From a virus: 20,313 nt of DNA. Location of the stretch: positions 1 through 20,313 of the IMG/VR virus record IMGVR_UViG_3300005329_000034; one strand, given 5' to 3'. Made by a program: the position numbers and the translations under genes. The notes under the pieces are model-generated. The model did not search any database. It saw only the letters and a program-made list of their open reading frames with translations, and was not told the origin of the DNA. This document shows positions 6,946-15,326 of this stretch, piece by piece; position 1 is the stretch's first letter, and each line of letters begins with the position of its first letter.

Positions 6946-7719
6946 ATGCAGGCGATGAATACGCGCGACTACACAATCGGTCGCGGCCAGTTGTTCTTCA
7001 ACAAGTTCATCACGGGTACGACGACGCCAACCGGCGAACGTTACCTCGGCAACAGCCCGGCGCTGACCGTGACATCGACCTACGCCGACTTGCCGCACTA
7101 CACATCGGATTTCAAAGTGCGCGAGATGGACGACAACTTTACCCTTCAGACCGACCGGGGCGGCACGTTTAGCGTGGATAATGCCTCGATTGAGAACCTC
7201 GGATTGATGTTCGGCTCCGACCCGATCCCCGAGACGGTAACCGCAGCCACCGCAGCCACCGAGACGCTGACCGATGTCAAGCTCGGCTACTGGTATCCGC
7301 TCGGGGTTGCCGACGAAACCCCTGACGGGGCGGGAGCGGTGGCTAATGTAACGGTGACCTCCGGGGTGACGCCGGTTGTCGAAGAAGATAATTTCACGGT
7401 CGATCTCGACACCGGGCGCATCTACCTGTTGCCCGACGCCGCCGATGTCGTGGACGGGGACGACCTCACCGTTACTTACGATGTCGTTGCCGGCGAGAGC
7501 TTGCTGGTGATCGAGGAAGGCGAACAGGTCGAAGGCTCGATGCGCTTTATTTCGGACAACCCGAAAGGCAGCAATAAGAACTATTTCTGGCCGTATGTGC
7601 GCATTCAGCCGACTGGAGATTTCGCCGTCAAGGGCGAGCAGTGGCAGGTCTTGTCGTTCAACTTCGCGGTCCTGACCCCGAAAGACGGAAGGAAGCGCGT
7701 CTACGTCCGTGCGGTCTGA
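6946..7719 (+). CDS. Major tail tube protein (gpV position)
   Basis: This 257-residue protein is a probable subunit of the stacked-ring tail tube. It lies between the terminator and chaperone genes, as V does in lambda. The sequence is beta-rich with short loops and no long helix: GRGQLFFNKF near the start, a central DNFTLQTDRGGTF (about 65-77), then a low-complexity linker TAATAATET coded by a short direct repeat near 7238-7255. The second half contains VTVTSGVTPVVEEDNFTV and GRIYLLPDAADVVDGDDLTV, patterns frequent in siphophage tube proteins with DY-type beta segments, and ends LTPKDGRKRVYVRAV. An in-frame second ATG (residue 4) is further from the ribosome site. Confidence 0.83.
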   Translation: MQAMNTRDYTIGRGQLFFNKFITGTTTPTGERYLGNSPALTVTSTYADLPHYTSDFKVREMDDNFTLQTDRGGTFSVDNASIENLGLMFGSDPIPETVTAATAATETLTDVKLGYWYPLGVADETPDGAGAVANVTVTSGVTPVVEEDNFTVDLDTGRIYLLPDAADVVDGDDLTVTYDVVAGESLLVIEEGEQVEGSMRFISDNPKGSNKNYFWPYVRIQPTGDFAVKGEQWQVLSFNFAVLTPKDGRKRVYVRAV

Positions 7720-7804
7720 CGTTTTCCTCCCCCGGCTCAAGCGGCAGACCGTGGCGGCGGCTTTGCCGGTTGTGCCGCAGAACAACCGGATGGGACCATG
7801 CTGA
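7709..7804 (+). CDS. Candidate small gene between tube protein and chaperone
   Basis: A 31-codon frame starts with GTG 7709 inside the tube gene end and stops at TGA 7802-7804, just inside the chaperone gene (ATGCTGA). It fills the only sizeable gap (7720-7797) in this part of the cluster. The product begins MRSDVFLPRLKRQTV and ends NNRMGPC. About 26 of 31 third positions are G or C, as in real genes here, while the other open frame over the gap has only about half. The nearest purine tract (GGAAGGAAG, 7687-7695) is 13 bases upstream, which is far. I do not recognise the sequence; it may only be a spacer with chance codon bias. Confidence 0.3.
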   Translation: MRSDVFLPRLKRQTVAAALPVVPQNNRMGPC

Positions 7805-8223
7805 AAGATTGCGTCATAACGCGACGGAAAATAACTTTCGAGGGTGGCGAGTTCGAGTTGCGCGGCGTGTCGTTGCCCGACATCTCGAATGCTATAATGG
7901 AACATCGCGAAGCGGTGGACAGGGTCGCCGATATTCTGCGCAGTCGGGCCGACGTAACCGATTTCAACTCTATGATCGACATACTGATCGACGTTATACG
8001 GGAAAGCCCTTATCTTGCGGCTTTCTTGATTTGCAGTTGCGCCGACGAGCCGGATGCCTATTCGGCAGCGTTTCATCTACCGCTCGCAGTGCAGGTCGAA
8101 GCCCTGCGCGCCATCGGCGACATGACGTTCCAAGACGCCGAGGCCCTAAAAAAATTGATCGCCGACGTGAAAGGACTGCTGGCCGGGATACGCCCGCCGA
8201 GGCCGGTAGACGCGGCGGCGTAG
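7798..8223 (+). CDS. Tail assembly chaperone, short form (gpG position)
   Basis: This 141-residue protein lies between tube and tape-measure genes, like lambda G (140 residues). In lambda, gpG and the frameshifted gpGT coat the tape measure and recruit tube subunits; neither stays in the virion. The sequence is acidic and helical: FELRGVSLPDISNAIMEH (about 19-36), DFNSMIDILIDVIRESPYLA (about 59-78), and LAVQVEALRAIGDMTFQDAEAL (about 95-116). The Lys-Lys at residues 118-119 comes from the AAA AAA of the slippery site. After that point the short form continues for 22 residues, ending in a Pro/Arg/Ala tail. The start is ATG 7798, with a weak GGATGGG close by; no other in-frame start precedes it. 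Confidence 0.8.
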   Translation: MLKDCVITRRKITFEGGEFELRGVSLPDISNAIMEHREAVDRVADILRSRADVTDFNSMIDILIDVIRESPYLAAFLICSCADEPDAYSAAFHLPLAVQVEALRAIGDMTFQDAEALKKLIADVKGLLAGIRPPRPVDAAA

Positions 8224-8471
8224 AAAGCTGGTTCCTGCGAACCTACCAGGGCTTGCGCGAGCACGCCAACCTGCTGGTGTCCGAGGGATACAGTAGAGAT
8301 TGCGTGTGGTCGATGCCGCTTGGGGTAATATGGACCGAGGCGGTCCTGACGACGCGGCGCATCCGGGGTCACGCGGTGTTGAACGCGGTCCTCATCCACG
8401 CCGCTATTGTGGACGCAATCGGGGGTGGCGGTCACTTGAAACAGATCATCGAGGATATCGAGGATGAGTGA
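7798..8471 (+). CDS. Tail assembly chaperone, frameshifted long form (gpGT equivalent)
   Basis: A ribosome slipping back one base on 8148-8154 leaves the short-form frame after residue 119. It then enters a frame that stays open until TGA 8469-8471, just past the tape-measure start (ATGAGTGA). The long form would be about 224 residues. The added 105 residues begin IDRRRERTAG and contain a helical region ESWFLRTYQGLREHANLLVS, then a hydrophobic helix near AVLNAVLIHAAIVDAI, ending in an acidic tail. Without the shift, 8224-8463 would be the longest non-coding stretch in a cluster that otherwise has none. The T-part has no start of its own that I can support. The mechanism is inferred from lambda and many other long-tailed phages. 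Confidence 0.78.
8148..8154 (+). promoter_or_regulatory. Programmed -1 frameshift slippery heptamer A AAA AAA
   Basis: Seven A residues lie in exact slippery phase: the zero-frame codons are CTA (8146-8148), AAA (8149-8151) and AAA (8152-8154). After a -1 slip both tRNAs still pair with AAA, and the next codon is ATT at 8154. This is the canonical X XXY YYZ arrangement. It is near the end of the short chaperone frame, where lambda has its G/GT slip site. Confidence 0.82.
8179..8206 (+). other. Possible hairpin downstream of the slip site
   Basis: CTGGCC (8179-8184) can pair with GGCCGG (8201-8206), six pairs with one G-T wobble. An alternative 4-pair stem is CGGG (8184-8187) with CCCG (8193-8196). 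The distance from the slip site is about 24-29 bases, longer than the usual spacer, so a stimulatory role is uncertain. Such stems are common by chance in GC-rich DNA. Confidence 0.25.
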
Positions 8472-11400
8472 CCGGGGCGGCGGGCTGACCCGCGATGTTA
8501 TCCTGCGGATCAGCGCGCAGAACCTCTCGACAGCCGACTTCCGCGCCGCCACTGCCGCCGTCAACGAACTGACCGCTGCCGTCGATAAACAAATCCAGGC
8601 GGCGGCGCGCGGCACCGTCAAGGAGAAGGAACTCACCGAAACCCTGGCGAAGCTGAACGATGTCAGCAAGAGCCTCACCGGGTTCGCCAGGATAATCGAG
8701 CACTTGAAGGGACTCGATGTCCAGATCGCGGCCCAGGTGCAAAAACTGGCCGAGGCCAAGAAAGCCTGGGAAGACCAGCAGGCAACGATAGCTGCGGCCG
8801 ACAACGTCACCCAACGGATGACGACTCGTCTCGCTGGGTTGGAGCGCGCCCACAAAGCCGCCGAAACGGCGCTCGCCGGGCAGGTCGCGCGGCAGAAATC
8901 CTACCGGGACGAACTCGAAAAGAACGGGCTGGACGTACAAAACCTCGCCAACGCCGAGCGGCAGTTGCTCGCGGTGGCTGATCAAGCCGGGACGGTTGTC
9001 AACAAGCTGACTCTGGCGCGTGACAACTACGCCAAGATTTTACGCCAGACCCGTGAAGAAGAACAAAGAAACATTCAGACGCAGGAAGCCGCCACTAAGG
9101 CGGCGGAACAGCGCGCCGCCGCCGAGCGCGAAGTGGCGGCGGCACTGGAGGCTGCGCAGGCTCGTAGGATCGCGACCGACCGGGCAGCCTCGCAGGTTGA
9201 AGTCGCTGCCGGTGCTCAGAGAGTCCTCGATGAGCGCCGTATCCAGAGGGAGATCGAGGAGGGCGCCCGCAAGGCAGCAGCGGAACAGCGTGCTGCCCGC
9301 ATGGCAACGGTGCAAGCCGAAGTCGAAGCTAACGCCAAGCGGCGCGAGGAGGCGAACAAGACCGAGCGCGCGATAGCCGCCGACCGCGCCAAGGCTGCGG
9401 CTGAGGTGGCTGAAGGGGCTAGACGCGGTCAGCCGGTGGACGCGGAGCGGATGGAGCAAATCCGCCGCAATATCGAAGAGCGCAACCGACTGCGCCAGAT
9501 CGAAATTCGCTCCGAACTTGAGGACGAGCGGCGTCGTAGCATCGGGGTTCTCGGCCGGATGCGCGAGGACATGGCCGCGCGCCGCGCGCTGCGCCGGCAG
9601 GATCAGGAGGAACAGCGGAACGAGCGGCGAACGGGCGGCGGGCAGACCAGCCAGCCAAGTATTTTGGGGTTGCGTCCTTACGAAATAACGAATTTAGGTT
9701 ATCAAGCGACCGACGTGTTCCAGGGCGCGCTCTCCGGTACGAGCGCCGGGGTCATAGCGGCGCAGCAGGGGCCGCAAATCCTTCAGATATTCGGGCTGGC
9801 CGCTCTCAAGTGGGCGCCGGTCATCGTTGCCGCGCTCGGCACCATCACGGTGGCTGTGGGAGCCTTCCAGCGCGTGCTGCGCGAGCAAGCCGCCGGCCGC
9901 GAGTTTGGCGGGCTGCTCGCCGCCAACGCCCAGTCGATAAACTACAACAAGCAACAACTGGTTGATCTCGGCAAAGCCGCCCGCGACATGGGGATGTCTT
10001 GGAAGGAGGGCATCGACGCAATCAGGACCGCGATGAGCGGCAACATCGCTCAGGATCGTATTAAACAACTGTTGCAGGCGGCGCAGGACGTTAGCGATGT
10101 TACCGGCACCAAGGTGCCGGATGCGATGAAGCAGTTTGTTGATGCTTTGTCGGGTAGCGGCGACGAATTGTTGAAACTCGGGGCTGAGTATCGTTTGTTT
10201 GGTCGCGAAGAAGAAAAATATATTCGCGATCAGGTTAACGCCGGCAATGTCGAGGAGGCGCGTCGTTTCACTATCGAGCGTCTCAGTAAAGTAATGCGGG
10301 AGCGGGCCGAGATAGCCCTCAGTCCGTGGACCCGAGCACTGCGCGAAGTAAGCAAGGCGTGGGACGATTTCCTGTTGTCGTTCGCCAAGACCGAAGAGTT
10401 CAAGGCGCTCAATACTATGTTGTTGGGCTTGATAGATACGCTCGGGAAACTCGCTCTCAAGCTAGACGAACTCTCCAAGGCGGGCGGGATCGGTCACGCG
10501 CTCTTGGGTGCTCTGGTCGGCCCCAACAGCGTTGTCGTTCGCGCCATCAACGAAGTCAAGGCGGCGCTGGGGCAGCCGCCGGTAAGTTTCCGCACTACGG
10601 CGTTCGCCGAAGAAGCCGCTATCGCCTATGGTGCCAAAGTTCCTCCGGAAACCAGTGCCAATCTTGTCGGCAACCAGAAGGTTGTTTCCGACTGGCTTGC
10701 TGCTCGCGGCTACAGCCCGGCGCAGGCCGCCGCGATCATGGGTAATGCGTCGGTCGAGAGTTCGTTCGATCCGACCATAATGAACCCCACCGGGCATTTC
10801 GGCTTGTTCCAGTGGGACCAAAACCGGCAGAAGGCGCTCAATGGCTCGAACGCCATTATCACACAACTGGAGTTGATGGATAAGGAACTCACCGAACTCG
10901 ACCCGACCTTTAAGCAATCCACCGATAATTTTGTCGAGTTGACCCGGCGGTTCCGCGACACGTTTGAGCGCCCGATCCCGAAAGACAAGATCGGCACCGC
11001 GTTCGACATCGAAGACCTCAACAAGCGTGCTGTCGCTGCTGCCCGGTTCTACCAGAAACCTTCTGCCGCCACCCCCGCAGGCGCAGCCACGCGCTCCGCG
11101 ACGGCTGCCGAGGAGCCTGTTCCGGTCAGCATCGGGCCGACCCCGACGCAACGGATCGAAGGCGAGAAGGCGCTCGAACAGGACAAGGAACGCTATGCAA
11201 TCGAGCACGCGATCTCGGTCGAAGCCGAAAAACAAGCCGAGTTCGCCAAGATCGAACGCGAGATCAGGCAGTCGAACAAAGACCCGGTGTCGGCGGCAAC
11301 GCAAATCCGGATCAAGCAGCGCGAAGTTGAACTCAAACTGCAAGAGGAACAGCAGGCTCGCCAGCGAAAGCTCGAACAGGAAGACATAGACCGGGCCAAG

Positions 11401-12762
11401 TATCTTACCGAGATACGCGCTGCCGGCGAGAAGGCGGTGGCCGAGGCTCGCGCCCGAGGCATCGAAGGCTACCGCGAACTGCAACGTATCGAGGACGACG
11501 CCAAGACCAGGGAAAACAACCGGCTCAACCGGATCGACCAGGAGAAAGACCGCTACCAGGGCATCGTCACCGCGATAGACAACGTCAAGCGGTCCCTGGA
11601 CGGTGCCTACGGGCCGGATGTCGAGGGCCGCATCGCCGCCGTGCGGCTCCAGTTCAAGGATTTGGGAGAACAGATCAGGCGAACCCTGCGCGAGAACGTC
11701 CTGACCGACAAGGCGCCCTTGGAAGCCGAACTACGGGGGCTTCCAGCCTTGCAGGAGCGCGCCGAGTTCGTCGCGCGCGGTAAAGCCTATGAAGACCAAG
11801 CCAAGGCGGCATTGGCGGCGCGCAACGACCTGATCCAGTCCTACAACAAGCTCTACGATGTCGGCGCGATAACCCTGGAGGAGAAGAACAAGGGGATCGA
11901 GGAATCCTACAAGAGGATCACGCCGGCCCTTAACGACGCCACCGACTCGCTGGAGAAGTGGAACCAAGAAGCCCGCGAGCGGGGCGACGTACCGGCGATA
12001 CAGATCGACCGGACCACTGCCGCGATCAAGGAGTTACGCGCCGAAACCTTGTACCTCGACCCGTTCTGGAAGGGGCTGAAGTCTACCATCGAGGACAGCT
12101 TTGGCACCAATCTGACCGAAGCCTTCAACACTGTCTCCGAATCCATCGGCAAGGCCATTGCCAAGACCGGCGAGTGGAAAGACGTGTTCGTCTCGCTGGA
12201 GAAAGCCGCCGCCAGTTTCTTCTCTGGCGTCCTCAAGGACATCGCCGCCTACATCATCAAGTACGAAGCCCTGCGGCTGATCCAGGGCAGCGGTGTGTTC
12301 GGCGATCTCGGCATTACCGGCGGCGGCGGAACGGGCCTCCTGAGCCTTCTGGGGCTGGGAGGAACGGCGGCGACAGGAGCCGGGATCGGCGGCGACATGG
12401 GGCTGGTGAGCGGCTTGGTGGCGCATCAGGGCGGCGTCATCGGCACCGTCCAGTTTCCGCGCCGTTCGGCTCAAGCCTCTTGGTTCGACCGAGCGCCGCG
12501 CTACCACACGGGCGCGGTGGTTGGACTGGCCGCGAACGAACAGACCGCGATCCTAGAACGCGGCGAGGAAGTCCTGACTCGCGACAGCCCGCGCAATGTG
12601 ATGAACTTGCGCGCCCGCGCCGCGCCCGACATCAACATCCGCAACGTACTCGTCGCCGATCCTGACCTCGTGCCCAGCCACATGGGGAGCCTGAAGGGCG
12701 AGCGGGTCATCATGAACGTCTTGACCAAGAACGCAGCCACCGTGCGGCAGCTTGTCCGGTGA
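8464..12762 (+). CDS. Tail length tape measure protein with embedded lysozyme-like domain
   Basis: This 1432-residue protein sets tail length and is carried inside the tube. Residues 1-395 are largely charged coiled coil with Ala/Glu/Arg runs. GYQATDVFQGALSG and AAQQGPQILQIFG (about 408-444) form a motif of lambda-type tape measures, followed by a hydrophobic segment (about 445-468) that may cross a membrane. Near 735-830 lies a phage tail lysozyme-like domain: VVSDWLAARGYSPAQAAAIM, then GNASVESSFDP (760-770, likely catalytic Glu765), then FGLFQWDQNR (779-788). It probably opens peptidoglycan during injection. Residues 880-1150 are again coiled coil. The C-terminus has the lambda-type ending: HQGGVIGT, YHTGAVVGLAANEQTAILERGEEVLT. 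GAGG at 8451-8454 is the ribosome site. Confidence 0.95.
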   Translation: MSDRGGGLTRDVILRISAQNLSTADFRAATAAVNELTAAVDKQIQAAARGTVKEKELTETLAKLNDVSKSLTGFARIIEHLKGLDVQIAAQVQKLAEAKKAWEDQQATIAAADNVTQRMTTRLAGLERAHKAAETALAGQVARQKSYRDELEKNGLDVQNLANAERQLLAVADQAGTVVNKLTLARDNYAKILRQTREEEQRNIQTQEAATKAAEQRAAAEREVAAALEAAQARRIATDRAASQVEVAAGAQRVLDERRIQREIEEGARKAAAEQRAARMATVQAEVEANAKRREEANKTERAIAADRAKAAAEVAEGARRGQPVDAERMEQIRRNIEERNRLRQIEIRSELEDERRRSIGVLGRMREDMAARRALRRQDQEEQRNERRTGGGQTSQPSILGLRPYEITNLGYQATDVFQGALSGTSAGVIAAQQGPQILQIFGLAALKWAPVIVAALGTITVAVGAFQRVLREQAAGREFGGLLAANAQSINYNKQQLVDLGKAARDMGMSWKEGIDAIRTAMSGNIAQDRIKQLLQAAQDVSDVTGTKVPDAMKQFVDALSGSGDELLKLGAEYRLFGREEEKYIRDQVNAGNVEEARRFTIERLSKVMRERAEIALSPWTRALREVSKAWDDFLLSFAKTEEFKALNTMLLGLIDTLGKLALKLDELSKAGGIGHALLGALVGPNSVVVRAINEVKAALGQPPVSFRTTAFAEEAAIAYGAKVPPETSANLVGNQKVVSDWLAARGYSPAQAAAIMGNASVESSFDPTIMNPTGHFGLFQWDQNRQKALNGSNAIITQLELMDKELTELDPTFKQSTDNFVELTRRFRDTFERPIPKDKIGTAFDIEDLNKRAVAAARFYQKPSAATPAGAATRSATAAEEPVPVSIGPTPTQRIEGEKALEQDKERYAIEHAISVEAEKQAEFAKIEREIRQSNKDPVSAATQIRIKQREVELKLQEEQQARQRKLEQEDIDRAKYLTEIRAAGEKAVAEARARGIEGYRELQRIEDDAKTRENNRLNRIDQEKDRYQGIVTAIDNVKRSLDGAYGPDVEGRIAAVRLQFKDLGEQIRRTLRENVLTDKAPLEAELRGLPALQERAEFVARGKAYEDQAKAALAARNDLIQSYNKLYDVGAITLEEKNKGIEESYKRITPALNDATDSLEKWNQEARERGDVPAIQIDRTTAAIKELRAETLYLDPFWKGLKSTIEDSFGTNLTEAFNTVSESIGKAIAKTGEWKDVFVSLEKAAASFFSGVLKDIAAYIIKYEALRLIQGSGVFGDLGITGGGGTGLLSLLGLGGTAATGAGIGGDMGLVSGLVAHQGGVIGTVQFPRRSAQASWFDRAPRYHTGAVVGLAANEQTAILERGEEVLTRDSPRNVMNLRARAAPDINIRNVLVADPDLVPSHMGSLKGERVIMNVLTKNAATVRQLVR

Positions 12763-15326
12763 CGGTTGAGACGATCCCGGTGTGGAGCCTCTACCCCGAC
12801 TGGACGGACGGGGTGCTGGAAACGCTTGAGTTCCTGTCCACCGTTGCCGAGAGTTCAAGCGCGATAGAACAACGTCGCGGGCTGCGCCTGACCCCGAGAC
12901 AGTATTTCGAGTACAGCTACATCCTCCAGGGGCCGTTGCGCACTTACTTCGATATGCTGACGATGCGGGCGGGCGGCTCGCCGGTTTATGTTCCGATATG
13001 GCATGATGTCGAGCTTCTACCGTACACGCATGTTGCCGGCTCGACCGTGTTGTCGATAGACGTTACCTACACCGAGTTTATGAACTGCGACGTGGTTATG
13101 CTCGGCGGGCCGCATGACTATGAGTTGGTCGAGATACTGGGCCGAGCGGATACCATCGTAACCTTGACATCCGGCACCATTAACGAGTGGCCGAAAGGCA
13201 CCCGCGTTGTACCCCTCAAGAAGTGCAAGCTGGACCAGCAGCCGTCAACGACGCGGCGCAGCGAGAACGTTCATGTCGCTCGCGTGAAGTTTTGTTCGGT
13301 TGAACCCAACCGCACCGACGCCGAGTCGCCGCTCAACACATTCGGCGTTCAGTACATACTGGAGGAAGACCCGAACGAAGTCGAAGACCTGACGTACAAC
13401 TACGAGCGGGTGCTGTCACTGTTGGACAACACCACCGGGCTGCCCTCGATGAGCGACGTAACCGGGCGGGTGCTCCAGCAGTTCGCGTGGTGGCGGCGGG
13501 GCCGCGCCGAGCACCACCGGCTGCGCGGCTTGTTCTACGCATTGGACGGGCGCCGGATGCCGGTGTGGGTGCCGACGATCTACCGCGATTTCGAGCCGGT
13601 CTTCCCGCTCCACGCGGGCGACCTCGCAATCGACGTGCAACGCTGCGGCTACACCAACCTGGGCGGGCCGGGTCCGCAGCGGGAGTACATCCTGATCCAG
13701 ACCCATGCCGGGAACCGTCACTACCGCCGGATCACCGACAGCGTAATTCTGGACGACGGCACAACCGAACGCCTGTTCCTCGATGGCGCGGTGGGTGAGG
13801 ACATCCCCTTGAACCGGCTGCGGCGCATCTCGTTCCTCGTGCTCTGCCGACTCGATCAGGACACCGTGGAGTTCCACCACCACACCGCGACACGCGGCAT
13901 GACAACCACCACTGCCACCTTTCGTTCGGCAGCCGCGAAACCCGGTATCGAGAACCTGTTCGAGGTGCCGCCTGGGGTCGTCCCGCCCGCGTTCTGCGCG
14001 TCCGACTTTAACTGGTGGGCGGGGTCGCCCTCGCTGACCGAGTCGGCGTTCGGCCAGATGGTCGCGTCGCAACTGGACAGTTTCGGCAATTACTACCGGG
14101 ACATGGGTGCTTTCAGCCGTTCGACGCGCATCTACAATAGCAACGGCGTGTTGCTGAACGAGTACACCGACACGCAGTTGTTCGACGCCATCAATGCGTG
14201 GTTCGGCAGCGATATAGTCCAGTATCATAGGTACAACGGTATCACGATGTCTCCATTACGCCAGGGGCGTTATGTCCTGGCACATGTATCGACCGACAAT
14301 CCGATCCACAACTTCAATAAGTGGTGGGTCTTGTTGGAGCCGCACCTTGACGGGTCGCTGACCGTGGTGGGGGCGGTCTACAACCAGAACTTCAACGGCC
14401 CGCCGTATTCCAATGGCGGTTTCCGCGTCATGGATTTGTTTTCCGACGACACATGCCTGACGGTTCTTTGTTTTGCGTATCTCGGTGCGACTTATGCAAC
14501 TATGCTAGTGCTGCCGACAATCAATGATTTCTTGAGCAACACTTACAGCACTTGCCTTATTCCGACCAAGACCCTGGAGCCGATCGGCAACGAGGCCGAC
14601 CTCTCGCGTAATTTCTGGGCGTTGGTGCCGAATAACCAGAACCGGACGTTCGGCTTCCGGCTCCCCGGTGCCGGAAGAGAGTTGTACTATGTGTACGTCA
14701 ATCGTTTTTACACCGAGCAGAATTTAACCAGTGGGACTTACGCCTGCCCCGAGATCAGGAACGTCATCGGGCCGCTTTACCCGTTCGGGTTTATGCTGAA
14801 AATCCCGTTGGGCGATATCGGCGACTTCGACGCATTGCCGGGGTTTCAGCCGACCGGCGACTACATTATCGACAACCCCAGTTGGATCGACCAAGACGGC
14901 GGGGTGACGATCCCGTTCAACGAGGAATACACCTACCTGTCGGACGGCACGGTCGGCGGCAAGGACGTGTTCTCCCCTCTGGCCGGCGTCCAGCCGCGCA
15001 CCAACGGGCGTTTCTGGATCGTCTTCGTGATGACCGGGCAGTACGATTCGCTGCACCGTGGCGTGGGCGGCAGCGCGGGTTTGCCGGTATGGGCTAGGGT
15101 CAGGCTGTTCGACTACGACCCAACCACCGAGATAGCAAGACAAGTGGGCGATCACACCTGTGTGCTGCGCGAATCCGGTGACGGCCCCGGCACGTCTGCA
15201 AGTGTCCTGCAAAACGATTTGTATCTGGTGCCAACCGTGATCGAGGCTCCCGGCAGTGCGACCATCAGCCTGTACGGCATACTTTATCGTACCACCTTCT
15301 GCACGTTTTACTTTGAGGAAGAGTGA
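12759..15326 (+). CDS. Large tail protein, distal-tail-like N-terminus with long unrecognised extension
   Basis: This 855-residue protein starts with GTG overlapping the tape-measure stop. The N-terminus reads WSLYPDWTDGVLETLEFLST and then EQRRGLRLTPRQYFEYSYIL (about 38-57), a pattern I associate with distal-tail or tip-adjacent proteins of proteobacterial phages. The region YVPIWHDVELLP to TRVVPLKKCKLD (about 73-155) and a second beta part (WWRRGRAEHHRLRGLFYALD to about 385) look structural. From about 390 to 855 I recognise nothing. That part is rich in aromatic residues, Asn, Thr and Gly, lacks coiled coils, and looks like a series of beta domains that could bind a receptor or sugar. In lambda the genes here are M and L; M is only 109 residues. 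The tip location is confident, the specific role is not. Confidence 0.82.
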   Translation: MTVETIPVWSLYPDWTDGVLETLEFLSTVAESSSAIEQRRGLRLTPRQYFEYSYILQGPLRTYFDMLTMRAGGSPVYVPIWHDVELLPYTHVAGSTVLSIDVTYTEFMNCDVVMLGGPHDYELVEILGRADTIVTLTSGTINEWPKGTRVVPLKKCKLDQQPSTTRRSENVHVARVKFCSVEPNRTDAESPLNTFGVQYILEEDPNEVEDLTYNYERVLSLLDNTTGLPSMSDVTGRVLQQFAWWRRGRAEHHRLRGLFYALDGRRMPVWVPTIYRDFEPVFPLHAGDLAIDVQRCGYTNLGGPGPQREYILIQTHAGNRHYRRITDSVILDDGTTERLFLDGAVGEDIPLNRLRRISFLVLCRLDQDTVEFHHHTATRGMTTTTATFRSAAAKPGIENLFEVPPGVVPPAFCASDFNWWAGSPSLTESAFGQMVASQLDSFGNYYRDMGAFSRSTRIYNSNGVLLNEYTDTQLFDAINAWFGSDIVQYHRYNGITMSPLRQGRYVLAHVSTDNPIHNFNKWWVLLEPHLDGSLTVVGAVYNQNFNGPPYSNGGFRVMDLFSDDTCLTVLCFAYLGATYATMLVLPTINDFLSNTYSTCLIPTKTLEPIGNEADLSRNFWALVPNNQNRTFGFRLPGAGRELYYVYVNRFYTEQNLTSGTYACPEIRNVIGPLYPFGFMLKIPLGDIGDFDALPGFQPTGDYIIDNPSWIDQDGGVTIPFNEEYTYLSDGTVGGKDVFSPLAGVQPRTNGRFWIVFVMTGQYDSLHRGVGGSAGLPVWARVRLFDYDPTTEIARQVGDHTCVLRESGDGPGTSASVLQNDLYLVPTVIEAPGSATISLYGILYRTTFCTFYFEEE

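Noticed and set aside
7238-7255. Short tandem repeat coding TAATAAT in the tube protein
   Set aside because: Only two units of about 9 bases; a linker between beta segments, not a repeat array.
7641-8153. Upstream part of the frame that holds the long chaperone extension, as a gene of its own
   Set aside because: Before the slip site this frame overlaps the tube gene end and the short chaperone in a shifted phase and is Arg/Ser/Gly-rich. Only the part after 8154 looks coding.
10462-11484. 340-codon open frame on the - strand inside the tape measure gene
   Set aside because: Antisense shadow of a well-supported coiled-coil coding region; no ribosome site or recognisable motif.
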